A stretch of 64,000 bases of DNA from an uncultured Flavobacteriales bacterium (GCA_903935095.1 CAIZQH010000003.1:186001-250000); one strand, 5' to 3'; positions 32,894-42,703 are shown, counted from the first letter of the stretch. Notes: generated by a model not told the origin, from the sequence alone. Made by a program: numbers and translations.

Positions 32894-35419
32894 TTGACTT
32901 TAAGAACATATATACAACAACTTTTCTTCGTCACATTGTTAATAATGTGCAATTTGTCTGTAGTTACAGCCCAGGACACGCTCTTTGTGAATGACTCAAG
33001 TATGCAGAACATCATCACCTATTCTGCGGATGAACGCATTTTGAATGATGTGGACAAAAAACAAGTCCACTTATATGGGAATGCCAAGGTGGAAACGGAT
33101 GGATTACTCATCACTGCAGGATACATATTATTGGATTTAAATTCGAATGAGATTTGGGCTAAATACCGGTACGATAAAGACAGCAACAAAGTGGAATTTC
33201 CCGTTTTTACGGATGGTGGCGAAACGGTTACATGTTACACACTAAAATACAATACCAAAACTCAAAAGGGTTTCTTAGAAGAATTGTCCATCAAGCAGGA
33301 TGAGTTCTATTTCCATATGGAAACAGCAAAAAGACATCCGAACGATGAAATTCATTTGCTGAAAGGACGCTTGACTACTTGTGATTTGAATGAACCACAT
33401 TACCATTTTCAATTGAGTAAAGGGGTAATCGTTCCAAATGAACGCATTGTAACCGGACCGATGAATTTATGGGTGAATGGCATTCCAACACCGCTCGGGT
33501 TGCCTTTTGCATTTATTCCAACAAAAGAACAAAAAACGAATGGACTACTCTTCCCGGAATTTGTTCCTTTATCGAATTACGGATTTGGTGTTCAAAATTT
33601 GGGGTATTACTTCCCCATCAACGATCAACTGCAAACCACTGTGTACGCAAACTTGTATAGTCGTGGTTCGTGGGGCTTACGTAACGACCTCGATTACTCG
33701 AAACGTTACGGATTTTCTGGCCGTATATCCGTTGGATTCCAGCAATTTAACTTAGGATTTCCAACGAAGGACAAAAACAATAAATTGAGCATTCAATGGT
33801 CACACCGAAAAGCACCGAAGTCGAATCCATTTTGGAGTTTTTCTTCGAATGTGAATTTCATTTCAGACAATACATCAAAAAATAATTTAGACCCAATTAA
33901 TCCTGAATATTTCACCAATTCATTTAATTCTGATGTTAATATAAATCGTTCATTTCCCGGAAAACCATTTAATATGGGGATGAAACTTTCCATGCGTCAA
34001 AATTCTATCGCTAAAAACATAGCGCTGGTGAGTCCAGTTTTGAATGCCAATTTAACACGTGTGTTTCCGTTTAAAAATACCTTTAGAACAAGTGACAAGA
34101 ATTGGGAAAAGACCATAGAACGTATTGGAATAACCTATAATTTCGAAGGACAAAACCGTTCCAACTTTTCTGATCAACTCCTTTCACAAGGAGATTTAAA
34201 TGGTATTTCTCAACAATTCATGAATGGTATTTCTCAGTCCATGACCGTTCAAACAACTTCGGGGTTTTTTGGAAATGCAATTAAGATTAACCCAAACATC
34301 AACTACGGTAACAAAATCAACTTCCAACAGATTCAAAAATTTTATGACCCGATTGCCAATAAATCCAAAAATGATACCTTACAGCAATTTGGAATGGCGC
34401 ATGAAATGAATTTTAGTGTGAACCTGACAAGTGTCATTTACTCGTACTACCAATTTGTCGGGAAGAATAAACCGAAATTACGCCACTTAATTACTCCTTC
34501 GGTCGGATATCGTTATGTCCCACAATTAAATGAGTTGATTCAAGCCAATGTGGGGGTGAATCAAACCAGCATTAAATATTCACCATTCGAAAGTTCTGTT
34601 TACGCTGTGGGCAATGCTCAAAAAGCATCTTTATTGAATTTCGGGTTGAATAATACGATGGAGTTAAAAGTTAAATCAGAGAAGGATACCTTAACAGGAT
34701 TTCGAAAAATCCGTTTGATTGATCAATTATCTATTAATGGAAATTATGATTTCATGAAGGATTCGATGCGTTTATCAAATCTTGGTTTGAACTTGAGAAT
34801 TAGTCCAGCTGATTGGATCAATTTTGTCTCAGGGGCATCTTTTAGCCCATATGCTTGGAATGTATCCACAGGAAAGACAATGAAATCTTATGCTGCAGCA
34901 AATCAACAAGGACTGGGACGTTTTTTATCAACGAATTTCACAACGACCATTACCATTGCACCAAAAAAATCAAGGGAAAAAGTAGCAGATAATACCATGG
35001 TGGTAAATGAGCAAAATTGGAATGCCGACTTTAATTATTATGCATTGCACCCAGAGCGTGCTGTTTACTTCGATATTCCATGGAAAATGAACCTATCGCA
35101 TGTCTACACCATTAATACGAATCAATCGATTTCAAGTAGCAATCCATCCAAAAATATATTCGCACAAACATTGGTATTGGGTGGAGATGTGAGCATGACA
35201 AAGCGTTGGAATTTATCGGGAAATTTGAATTTTAACTTACAAGAATTCCGCTTGACAAACGCCTATTTCTCCCTTAATCGCAACCTACATTGCTGGGCTT
35301 TGTCCTTCTATTATGTACCTGTTGGTGGAAATAAGAGTTTTTTATTTAGTATTCGTAACACCTCGTCGATATTTAAAGATGCGAAGATTGAAATCAGAAA
35401 ACCTCCCGCATTATTGTAG
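32894..35419 (+). CDS. lptD: LPS-assembly outer-membrane protein LptD
   Basis: LptD inserts lipopolysaccharide into the outer leaflet of the outer membrane. The 841-aa protein starts with a signal peptide (FFVTLLIMCNLSVVTAQ). An OstA/LptA-like jelly-roll comes first (VHLYGNAKVETDGLLITAGY near 54-73, then KGRLTTCDLNEPHYHF). A large beta-barrel of alternating polar and aromatic residues makes up the rest, and it ends in a strand. The plug segment PTKEQKTNGLLFPEF is typical. I kept the TTG at 32894 because it gives a full signal peptide; the next ATG is 17 codons in and would cut it. The start is therefore uncertain. Confidence 0.85.
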   Translation: MTLRTYIQQLFFVTLLIMCNLSVVTAQDTLFVNDSSMQNIITYSADERILNDVDKKQVHLYGNAKVETDGLLITAGYILLDLNSNEIWAKYRYDKDSNKVEFPVFTDGGETVTCYTLKYNTKTQKGFLEELSIKQDEFYFHMETAKRHPNDEIHLLKGRLTTCDLNEPHYHFQLSKGVIVPNERIVTGPMNLWVNGIPTPLGLPFAFIPTKEQKTNGLLFPEFVPLSNYGFGVQNLGYYFPINDQLQTTVYANLYSRGSWGLRNDLDYSKRYGFSGRISVGFQQFNLGFPTKDKNNKLSIQWSHRKAPKSNPFWSFSSNVNFISDNTSKNNLDPINPEYFTNSFNSDVNINRSFPGKPFNMGMKLSMRQNSIAKNIALVSPVLNANLTRVFPFKNTFRTSDKNWEKTIERIGITYNFEGQNRSNFSDQLLSQGDLNGISQQFMNGISQSMTVQTTSGFFGNAIKINPNINYGNKINFQQIQKFYDPIANKSKNDTLQQFGMAHEMNFSVNLTSVIYSYYQFVGKNKPKLRHLITPSVGYRYVPQLNELIQANVGVNQTSIKYSPFESSVYAVGNAQKASLLNFGLNNTMELKVKSEKDTLTGFRKIRLIDQLSINGNYDFMKDSMRLSNLGLNLRISPADWINFVSGASFSPYAWNVSTGKTMKSYAAANQQGLGRFLSTNFTTTITIAPKKSREKVADNTMVVNEQNWNADFNYYALHPERAVYFDIPWKMNLSHVYTINTNQSISSSNPSKNIFAQTLVLGGDVSMTKRWNLSGNLNFNLQEFRLTNAYFSLNRNLHCWALSFYYVPVGGNKSFLFSIRNTSSIFKDAKIEIRKPPALL

Positions 35420-35422
35420 GCA

Positions 35423-36325
35423 TTACTTGATGTTTTGGCCGGTCATTTTTCCAACCACGTACGTGAATTTTGCTCCAAGGAAAACAATTTGTGCGGAATA
35501 ATGCACCCACGCCAAAGCGACGAACAAGGAATTTGCAATCCCGATTTTCCCCAGAACAAAATAATTATGTAGGTAATAGTTGATGATGAATTGACTGAGG
35601 ACGAGTAAAATAGAGGTGAAAATTGCGCCTTTGAAAGCGACATTCCATTGGACTTTTGCATCCGGAATGAATTTAAATACTAAGGTAAAAATCATTAAAT
35701 TACTTCCAATAGTTAGAATATTCTGAAGAATAGTTATTGAAAAATCGATAAAACCAATATGGCAATGATTCCAATTTTGAATGGCAGAAAAAATAAATAC
35801 CTGTGCAAAATAAAAGAGGATGATAATCAAGGCGAAAACTGCTAAAAGCCCCATCGAAATAAAGCGAAATCCGATGATGTCCATGAATAAATTTTCTTCC
35901 TGTCTGTTCTTCTTCGTAACCATAAAGAACTCATTCAAACTACGTTTCAGGGAGACAAAAAATGCGGAACAGCTGTAAAGCAGGATAACAACACTAATCA
36001 TTTCCATGAAAAAACTTGGTTTATGGAGCGACATGCCATTTACGACCTCCATGATGGAAGAACTATCCTCCATGCCCATCTGATTTTGGAGAACATCCGA
36101 AACCATGTCTTTGATGTTTTTAGGACCAAGGATGCGGCCAAAGATTGAACTCGTTAAATAGATGATGGGAATAAACGCGAATAGGGTGTAGTATGCCAGC
36201 GCAGCACCATGGTAAAACGCACCATCTTTTACATAGGTAACGAGTGCTTCCTTGAAAGCGGTGAAGCCCCAATACCATTTTAATTTACTGCGTTTTTTTA
36301 ACGATTTCGATTCCTCTGGTGTCAT
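35423..36325 (-). CDS. YihY/BrkB-family inner-membrane protein
   Basis: The 300-aa protein has about six membrane spans starting near residue 40 and the family signature DGAFYHGAALAYYTLFAFIPI. Further on it has a cytoplasmic loop around SLKRSLNEFFMV and a final span ending in VGKMTG. YihY proteins were once called ribonuclease BN by mistake; the true role is unknown, perhaps transport or lipid related. The ATG overlaps the ABC ATPase gene by 41 bases; no better start is seen downstream. Its end is 3 bases from the convergent lptD. Confidence 0.85.
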   Translation of the reverse strand: MTPEESKSLKKRSKLKWYWGFTAFKEALVTYVKDGAFYHGAALAYYTLFAFIPIIYLTSSIFGRILGPKNIKDMVSDVLQNQMGMEDSSSIMEVVNGMSLHKPSFFMEMISVVILLYSCSAFFVSLKRSLNEFFMVTKKNRQEENLFMDIIGFRFISMGLLAVFALIIILFYFAQVFIFSAIQNWNHCHIGFIDFSITILQNILTIGSNLMIFTLVFKFIPDAKVQWNVAFKGAIFTSILLVLSQFIINYYLHNYFVLGKIGIANSLFVALAWVHYSAQIVFLGAKFTYVVGKMTGQNIK

Positions 36326-37214
36326 TTAATCGATGAAATTGATACAGGACAATGATGTCCCCATTGGATGTATTAAAATAATTATGGTAAAGTCCACCTA
36401 CAAAAATACTCCGAATGTATGTGACCGGTATGGCATTTTTCGAGGAGGACTCTTGGTATTCATCAGGACGAAAAAGAAGCTTGTCTTCTCCTATTTTAAC
36501 GCTATTTACAGGCCCGAAAAGCCGCGCTTGCTGTACATTCGAATAGTGATAGTACAAGAATTCAGGTTTGTACTTTTTGCTTAATTGGCCATTCTTCAAC
36601 ATGCAGATGGCATCACATAGCCCGAGTACATCTTGTCCCTCATGGGAAACCAATACAATGGTTGTATTTTCTTCTTCACGTAAATGAATCAAATGTTGGG
36701 TCAAACGAGCGCGCAAATTCGCATCGAGATGCCCGAAAGGCTCGTCCAACAACAAAATATCCGGTTTATCCGCAATGGCTCTTGCAATGGCCAAACGTTG
36801 TTGTTCTCCTCCTGAAATTAAATGTGCTTTGGTTGCAGCGATGGATTTTAAATCAAATAAACGCAGCAATTGTTGAACGCGTTTATCTCTTTTTGGACTG
36901 GATAGGTGCAAAACCGCTTCGCGGAGATTCTCCTCGACGGTATGGTAAACATCCAGTTTAAAATCTTGATTGACCATCGCCACGCGTTCGAAACCGGGGA
37001 TCAATAGCTGGTGAACACGCGGTTGTTTTTTTTGAGCAAGGTACACATCGCCTTCATTCGGATCGATGATTCCAGCAATGATTTTTAGTAAAGAAGACTT
37101 CCCAGCACCACTTTTGCCCACGAGTCCAAGGATTTCGCCTTTGGGTACGTTTAAATTGGCCCGTTTGATGATGGGTTTACTGTACGAAAGTTGTATGTTT
37201 CTCAATACAATCAT
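36285..37214 (-). CDS. ABC transporter ATP-binding protein
   Basis: The 309-aa protein has Walker A GKSGAGKSS near 33-41, a Q-loop (VNQDF), signature SGGEQQRLAIARA near 137 and Walker B ILLLDEPFGHLD. The C-terminal 90 residues (SVKIGEDKLLFRPDEY) resemble the TOBE regulatory domain of import ATPases. No permease is next to it. It is coupled by ATGA overlap to a small hypothetical gene upstream and overlaps YihY by 41 bases. It may work with a permease elsewhere or act in a non-transport role. Confidence 0.85.
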   Translation of the reverse strand: MIVLRNIQLSYSKPIIKRANLNVPKGEILGLVGKSGAGKSSLLKIIAGIIDPNEGDVYLAQKKQPRVHQLLIPGFERVAMVNQDFKLDVYHTVEENLREAVLHLSSPKRDKRVQQLLRLFDLKSIAATKAHLISGGEQQRLAIARAIADKPDILLLDEPFGHLDANLRARLTQHLIHLREEENTTIVLVSHEGQDVLGLCDAICMLKNGQLSKKYKPEFLYYHYSNVQQARLFGPVNSVKIGEDKLLFRPDEYQESSSKNAIPVTYIRSIFVGGLYHNYFNTSNGDIIVLYQFHRLNDTRGIEIVKKTQ

Positions 37215-37642
37215 TTGCGAATCAATTCTTTTGGAAAGGATTTTGCAGCGATAAAAATTCCAGGGATTGGATTGGACATAGGTTCGTAATCCTTTAAAAC
37301 GATTTCGATGGCATAGCCCTCTTCTGTTTTTTCATGTTTAGCTGATGAAACAATGCTTTCAGAGGCCCCAACGTAGACACTTGGTGCGTCTGAAGAACTG
37401 ATTTCAAAAAGACGCATATTTGGGATGTCAAATTGAAAAGATTCATTGTTTTCATCCAGTCCAGCTAGGGGATAAGGAACGTCGTTTAATTCCAGTACAG
37501 AATGCACATCGCTTGAAATAGCTAACTCATCTTCCCACTCGTATTTGATGTTATCAATAGATGGATTACCCTCATGATTTTCGTCAGCAAATGCTTGAGA
37601 ATATAAATCGTTTAATAAGTAAATGTGGATTTTACACTTCAT
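37211..37642 (-). CDS. hypothetical acidic protein, 143 aa
   Basis: This protein has no signal or membrane segment and is acidic (many Glu and Asp with Asn). It starts CKIHIYLLNDLYSQAF and continues with DIPNMRLFEISSSDAPSVYV and GYAIEIVLKDYEP, a mixed alpha/beta pattern. I recognise no family. Both ends overlap neighbours by 4 bases (the LETM1-related gene upstream and the ABC ATPase downstream), so it is clearly a real, translated member of that operon. Confidence 0.6.
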   Translation of the reverse strand: MKCKIHIYLLNDLYSQAFADENHEGNPSIDNIKYEWEDELAISSDVHSVLELNDVPYPLAGLDENNESFQFDIPNMRLFEISSSDAPSVYVGASESIVSSAKHEKTEEGYAIEIVLKDYEPMSNPIPGIFIAAKSFPKELIRK

Positions 37643-38934
37643 TTTTTATCGTTATTTTTTTCAATTTCATTCACCTTAAAAGCGGAAGGCATTAATTCAG
37701 GGACAAGTTTAAGAATTAATGGGAGAAGTAGACTTCCTCCAGGTAAAAGAAATAAAGCTAAGGAAGGCATGGTTTTAATTAAATCTAGAAATTGCGTGCG
37801 CACCTGCTCCTTTTCTTCTGAACTTAATTCTTCTTTGGTTGATTTCTGAATCAAGGACATGAGTTCTTTGCTTTCACGCATTTCTTGAATCAGTTTATCT
37901 TTGTTTCTTCCGATTATTCGAATCCATCGTTTACTGAAAGCTTTGAAGACGTAACCTGTTTCTGTTTCTGATTGAAAAACAAGTATTTCTGTTTGATTCT
38001 GTAACATGTATGTGCTGCACATTTCTTTAGACTCTTGCATTTCTTTGTCGGATAAATGCAAAGCGCCCCCTAATAATTTTAACTTTTTCAACTCAGCTTC
38101 ACCGGGAATATGTGTTCCTTGAATCAGAAATAGGCCTAATTCAAAGGTGAATTTTGAAAGTAATTTATCTTTCACACATTCTTTTTCAAGCAACCTCAAC
38201 GTAATTCCTGTCAGAATTCGGTTCTCAAAACTGGTTTTCATCGATTTATCTAAATCAGTTGATGCCAAGAAATGCCATAACACGCGCTGTTCCGTATCTT
38301 CCGCATTATTATCTGTGTAAGCCGCATAAATGACACCATTCATCAATGAAGTTGCATAGTTACTGTAATGCCTTGAAAAGGACTGAATTTGACCTTCTAA
38401 AAATGCGCGATAAAGAACGATGTCAAGAAAAACAAAAGCATTTGACAAATGATTCAACCAATAATTCGCACCAAAAAAGGCGCTCTTGACTTGAATACGC
38501 TGTGCTAAAATCTCCTCGATGTTTAAATTGACTTTGCCTGCAAAGACCCGATCAAACCAAGCAAAAACCCCTCCTTCTTTTGTGTCCCCGTAAAAAGCAC
38601 TGAGGTTTTCTAGGAAGGCATCTTTATTAAATTCGCCTTGATTTTTTCGTAGATAAGTGAATAACAGGGTTTCAAAGAGAAGCAATTTTAATTTTTCATC
38701 ATTCGTATACTTTGACGAATCTAATTGATTGGAAAAAAGTAGGTGTAAAGCGTTACCATACACAAGTCCTGTTCGGTGTGATACGAAATGTGTTAAATCT
38801 GCTTCTTCATTTTGAATGAGCTCCAAATCCAAGGAAATAACCCCTTTTTCCATTAACTGAAAAAACTTAGGAATCCAATTTTTGGACCCAGGTGAGAGGG
38901 TGTTTTTAAGGGTGGGCATATCTTTCATTACCAT
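37639..38934 (-). CDS. LETM1-related (biofilm-associated type) protein
   Basis: The 431-aa protein is largely helical. Its C-terminus has the LETM1 core: FLDLIKTMPSLALFLLPGGS, then LLPLILKLVPELMPSAF near 407-423, matching the LPxxLxLFPxxLPSxF pattern of mitochondrial LETM1. The rest (DLTHFVSHRTGLVYGNALH, LLLFETLLFTYLRKNQ) is specific to a flavobacterial family usually named LETM1-related biofilm-associated protein. LETM1 works in K+/H+ or Ca2+/H+ exchange; here the role is not known. It is the first gene of a four-gene run, and its ATG follows a perfect AAGGAGGT, rare in this phylum. Confidence 0.75.
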   Translation of the reverse strand: MVMKDMPTLKNTLSPGSKNWIPKFFQLMEKGVISLDLELIQNEEADLTHFVSHRTGLVYGNALHLLFSNQLDSSKYTNDEKLKLLLFETLLFTYLRKNQGEFNKDAFLENLSAFYGDTKEGGVFAWFDRVFAGKVNLNIEEILAQRIQVKSAFFGANYWLNHLSNAFVFLDIVLYRAFLEGQIQSFSRHYSNYATSLMNGVIYAAYTDNNAEDTEQRVLWHFLASTDLDKSMKTSFENRILTGITLRLLEKECVKDKLLSKFTFELGLFLIQGTHIPGEAELKKLKLLGGALHLSDKEMQESKEMCSTYMLQNQTEILVFQSETETGYVFKAFSKRWIRIIGRNKDKLIQEMRESKELMSLIQKSTKEELSSEEKEQVRTQFLDLIKTMPSLALFLLPGGSLLLPLILKLVPELMPSAFKVNEIEKNNDKK

Positions 38935-38948
38935 TGTGAAACCTCCTT
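38932..38948 (-). promoter_or_regulatory. perfect Shine-Dalgarno of the LETM1-related gene
   Basis: The minus strand reads AAGGAGGT (38948-38941), then TTCACA, then ATG (38934-38932). It is the only full-length anti-Shine-Dalgarno match I see before a start in the window, and the spacing is ideal. In Flavobacterium johnsoniae the ribosome hides the 16S 3' end with bS21, bS6 and bS18, so such sites are normally avoided except where they serve control. Confidence 0.75.
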
Positions 38949-39036
38949 ATTAGAGCGTTCCTATCATGTTGCTTAAAAAAGCTAATGGAGAGAAAAATCC
39001 GAATGAAAAGATTGCTTTGTTTCATGTTGTGCTTTA

Positions 39037-39044
39037 CAAAGTTA
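39037..39044 (-). promoter_or_regulatory. possible -7 box for the LETM1-related operon
   Basis: The minus strand reads TAACTTTG (TAnnTTTG), about 100 nt before the LETM1-related ATG. It would give a leader of roughly 95 nt ending in the strong Shine-Dalgarno. It overlaps the last codon of the lamin-tail gene. Confidence 0.4.
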
Positions 39045-41636
39045 CAATTTGCCAGCTAGAGTGAACGGGATTTTTTTTGCTAAAATGACACCTCCTTCCA
39101 CCGAGAAAACCTCCATGACCAATAAGTAAATTCCAATAGGAGATTTTGCTTGAACTGCATTCACACCATCCCAAGTGAAAAAACCAGATGTTCCCATTAA
39201 TTCATTGGAAAATAATGTTTTCACTTCTCTTCCGAAATCATCAAAGATTCTTGCTTTCGCTAATAATCCACTTTCTGAAAAAGAATAATTGACCACAAGT
39301 ATATCTTCAAATCCATCTTGATCAGGTGAAAAAACATCCTTTGATAAACTGATCGATTCACTATTTCCTTCAAGTTGAAATTGAGAATTGATCCTGCCTG
39401 GTGTAGCGAATCCAATAGCTTCAGCCGCTGAATGCCAGTTGTCAGCTTGATTCGAAGGTCCAGTTGGTAAAATGCGTTCCAAGGAAACACCGTCGGAATT
39501 ATCTAGCAATGGAAATTGCCATTCTTCGGAATAGGAAACACGGTCAATGGGTTCACTGTTATAGAGAATATAAACAGTTCCTGAATCAATGTTGTAACTC
39601 GGCATATCCATTTGAATAAATCTACCAGAGACACTTGCTGGATAATGTTCAAGTAGAAAACTGGTATCTTCACTAATGGCAACATAGGAATTCGGTTCCA
39701 AAATAAAGTGATTCGTAATAGTCTTTAAGTTGGAAATGGTATCGTTGTAGTAATTCGCTATTTGCCAGTCCTTCAAGTCGATCACTTTCGAAGATCGATT
39801 GTACAATTCAATAAAATCCTGCCCGCCGTTTGAAGGATTGGCTAAAATTTCATTGATCACGATGTCACCAACTTGCGCTTGCTCAGGAAGGATAAACTGA
39901 CCAATTAAGATAGTGTCATTGAGCCAACAATCACTAACTGGTCCGAGTTGAATTTGGTAGCTTGTGGAAGGAATCAAATTTTCATTGAATTGTAAAATAA
40001 GTTGTGGCGGTCCATTTGGATTGTCATCAATGGCTTGAATAAAATGTTGCTGAATACTTAAACTTGGATTGAAGGTATATATAGCATTCGCTAGACTGCT
40101 GGAATCCATTCCCTCTGAAAAAGAAAGTTCTAGAAAATTTGGACTCAAAGCTATGGAAGTAACTAAACTCGGATTGACTTGATCCGTCGCAGCACTAAAA
40201 ACCGAATTTATGGTCCCTGGAGATCCTCCGCTCATGTCCGTAGAGGCTTTCCAATTATCGTATGTTGAACAAGGATCGTTTAATTGAATACGTTCCAAAC
40301 TGTATCCGCCAGCTTGCTTATTTGGATCTTGATACCATTCGTCGGTATATGTCAACTGATCTAAAATCAATCCGGCATCGTCCGATAGAATGAGTTGATC
40401 TCCAGCATTATTTAAACTGGGAAAACTCGTAACTCCGGCAACATTTGTAAATAGACCCAGGTTTGCATTGGCGGTCAAAACAAGGTAGGATCCGGGCAAT
40501 AACCAATAATCTCCAATCGCTCCGTTTGAGGATCCATCTGTAATCTTCCAATCAAGTAAATGAAATACTTTTCCACTTTTATTAAAAATCTCGACATATT
40601 CTACTTCTGGTAATCCAATAACTGGTGTAGGATCCGGAAAAAACTCGGAAATAATGACATCGCCTTTGACGACCGTGTCCGCTACTAAATAATCAAAGGT
40701 CACCGATTGATTACTTGCTATATTCCCAGATAAATCTGAAATGTTTGCTGTCATTAAGGTATATGTATTACCATTTGTCAGCGGTAATGTCGTCGTCAAA
40801 TGCACCAAAGCAGGATTCAAGTTGTCTTGCTGAGCAGAAACGAAAGAGTTAAAAGGTAAAATGGCATAATTTGCTACGTCATTTGCTGTTGCTGTGCTTA
40901 ACGCTTCGTCAAACAATGCATCGACTTGCGTGGAGGAAATTGCTGTGCCTTGAACGAGTATTGGCACTTGAGTATCTAAAATAGGTGCTCCAATGTAAAA
41001 ATCGTCGTAATAGAAATTATTAGCGTTACTAGATGTATACGTACAGATAAATCCGGCGTGCATTCCATTTAGAATCGAAGGGTCATTAGCGCTTCCTTGG
41101 AGGACAAAACCCGATCCACCACTTAAATCAGCAAATAAATCCCAATTCCCCGTGCTGGAAAGTACCACTTTAATACGCGCTACAAAGCTTGCTGAAATTT
41201 GTCCGTCTAACCCTGCACAAAGTTGTGTCGAAATACCATTTTCTAACTTGAATAAGCGAATGGCATCCAACGCATTTGCTTCGCCGAATAATAAATAGTA
41301 CCCATTTTGGGCGCTGCTCAAATCAGCATTGTCAGCACTCAGGAAAACCTTGCCGAAGTTACTGGAGGAGGAAGCAAAACTTTGTTTAACCCAACATTGC
41401 CATTCGTGATTGGATAAATTGCTTAATCCATGAGCGGTAGAAAGATAAGATGTTCCAGAAACGGTATTGTTTAGTTGAACTTGCTGACTTGCGTTTACGA
41501 TAAATTGAGCGGAACTTCCTGTCCATGAAGGATTGGCTGTAAAATCCCCATCCGCGAAGTCATCGCTCAGTTGAGCTTCAACGAAGAAAGAACTTAGCAG
41601 CGAAAAAAACAATAAAATTCCTTGAATTGACTTCAT
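39042..41636 (-). CDS. secreted lamin-tail-domain surface protein
   Basis: The protein (864 aa from the ATG at 41636; a TTG three codons earlier is less likely) starts with a signal peptide (IQGILLFFSLLSSFFVEAQ). Then comes the family start LSDDFADGDFTANPSWTG and a concanavalin-like domain to about residue 220. Two lamin-tail domains follow (KGDVIISEFFPDPTP near 325 and VGDIVINEILANPSNGG near 595, each with VEYVEIFNKS or DFIELYNRS). The C-terminus is FlgD-like (VFSPDQDGFEDIL, TWDGVNA, PIGIYLLVMEVF). Such proteins are exported and displayed, probably by type IX secretion. A partner or substrate is unknown. Confidence 0.82.
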   Translation of the reverse strand: MKSIQGILLFFSLLSSFFVEAQLSDDFADGDFTANPSWTGSSAQFIVNASQQVQLNNTVSGTSYLSTAHGLSNLSNHEWQCWVKQSFASSSSNFGKVFLSADNADLSSAQNGYYLLFGEANALDAIRLFKLENGISTQLCAGLDGQISASFVARIKVVLSSTGNWDLFADLSGGSGFVLQGSANDPSILNGMHAGFICTYTSSNANNFYYDDFYIGAPILDTQVPILVQGTAISSTQVDALFDEALSTATANDVANYAILPFNSFVSAQQDNLNPALVHLTTTLPLTNGNTYTLMTANISDLSGNIASNQSVTFDYLVADTVVKGDVIISEFFPDPTPVIGLPEVEYVEIFNKSGKVFHLLDWKITDGSSNGAIGDYWLLPGSYLVLTANANLGLFTNVAGVTSFPSLNNAGDQLILSDDAGLILDQLTYTDEWYQDPNKQAGGYSLERIQLNDPCSTYDNWKASTDMSGGSPGTINSVFSAATDQVNPSLVTSIALSPNFLELSFSEGMDSSSLANAIYTFNPSLSIQQHFIQAIDDNPNGPPQLILQFNENLIPSTSYQIQLGPVSDCWLNDTILIGQFILPEQAQVGDIVINEILANPSNGGQDFIELYNRSSKVIDLKDWQIANYYNDTISNLKTITNHFILEPNSYVAISEDTSFLLEHYPASVSGRFIQMDMPSYNIDSGTVYILYNSEPIDRVSYSEEWQFPLLDNSDGVSLERILPTGPSNQADNWHSAAEAIGFATPGRINSQFQLEGNSESISLSKDVFSPDQDGFEDILVVNYSFSESGLLAKARIFDDFGREVKTLFSNELMGTSGFFTWDGVNAVQAKSPIGIYLLVMEVFSVEGGVILAKKIPFTLAGKL

Positions 41637-41659
41637 AGCAATCAAATATATTAATTTTA

Positions 41660-41667
41660 CAAACTTA
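41660..41667 (-). promoter_or_regulatory. -7 promoter box for the lamin-tail gene
   Basis: The minus strand reads TAAGTTTG (TAnnTTTG) 23 nt before the ATG at 41636. A second match, TATATTTG, lies at 41643-41650 and would start inside or at the gene. Confidence 0.4.
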
Positions 41668-41683
41668 AATAGTTTAATAACGA

Positions 41684-42664
41684 ATGAAAGTAGCAGTTAT
41701 TGGAGCAACAGGCATGGTTGGACGTGTGATGTTGCAAGTGTTAAAGGAACAGAATTTCCTAATTACGACTTTAATCCCTGTTGCATCGGAGAAATCTGTA
41801 GGGAATAAAATTGAATTTGGCGGATTGGAATTTGAAGTCGTAGGACTCCAAACGGCGGTAGACATGCGTCCAGATATTGCTATTTTTTCTGCAGGTGGGG
41901 AAACATCCTTGATGTGGGCTCCAAAATTTGCAGCAGTTGGAACAGTTGTCATCGACAATTCGTCCGCTTGGCGCATGGATCCAACAAAAAAACTTGTTGT
42001 TCCAGAAATCAATGGTCACTTGTTAACGAAAGAGGATAAAATCATTGCGAATCCAAATTGCAGCACGATTCAATTGGTCATGGTATTAGCTCCTTTGCAC
42101 AAACGATTTGGCATCAAACGCGTGGTCGTTTCTACGTATCAATCCATTACGGGGACCGGTGTAAAGGCCATGGATCAAATGGATAATGAACGCGCTGGGA
42201 TTTCCGGTGAAATGGCATATAAGTATCCCATCGATAAAAATTGCATTCCTCAATGTGATGTATTCGAAGCCAATGGATACACCAAAGAAGAAATGAAGCT
42301 GACGAATGAAACCAAGAAAATTTTGGATCCGTCCATTCTGGTTACGGCTACAGCCGTTCGAGTCCCTGTTGTTGGTGGACATTCAGAGGCGGTAAATATC
42401 GAGTTTGAAAACGACTTCACGTTGGATGAGGTCCGCAAAATTTTACACGAAACGGCAGGAATCACCTTGCAAGACAATCAAGACACCTTTACTTATCCAA
42501 TGCCAAAATATGCCCAAGGAAAAGATGATGTGTTCGTGGGAAGAATTCGCCGCGATGAAAGTCAAACCAACACCTTGAATTTGTGGATCGTAGCCGATAA
42601 TTTGAGAAAAGGCGCAGCGACAAATGCAGTTCAAATCGCGAAAATCGTCGAAAGATTAGTTTAA
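41684..42664 (+). CDS. asd: aspartate-semialdehyde dehydrogenase
   Basis: Asd makes aspartate semialdehyde from aspartyl phosphate, feeding lysine, threonine, methionine and diaminopimelate. The 326-aa protein starts VAVIGATGMVGRVMLQVL (Rossmann), has the SAGGETS segment near 69-75, the nucleophile in NPNCSTIQ (Cys126) and the late VPVVGGHSEAVNIEF with the catalytic His. Length and motifs are those of the Gram-positive and Bacteroidota type (about 330 aa). It is a single gene, divergent from the lamin-tail gene. Confidence 0.95.
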   Translation: MKVAVIGATGMVGRVMLQVLKEQNFLITTLIPVASEKSVGNKIEFGGLEFEVVGLQTAVDMRPDIAIFSAGGETSLMWAPKFAAVGTVVIDNSSAWRMDPTKKLVVPEINGHLLTKEDKIIANPNCSTIQLVMVLAPLHKRFGIKRVVVSTYQSITGTGVKAMDQMDNERAGISGEMAYKYPIDKNCIPQCDVFEANGYTKEEMKLTNETKKILDPSILVTATAVRVPVVGGHSEAVNIEFENDFTLDEVRKILHETAGITLQDNQDTFTYPMPKYAQGKDDVFVGRIRRDESQTNTLNLWIVADNLRKGAATNAVQIAKIVERLV

Positions 42665-42703
42665 TTTAATCTACACTTTCTAAGATTGTTTCACATACTT
42701 TAT

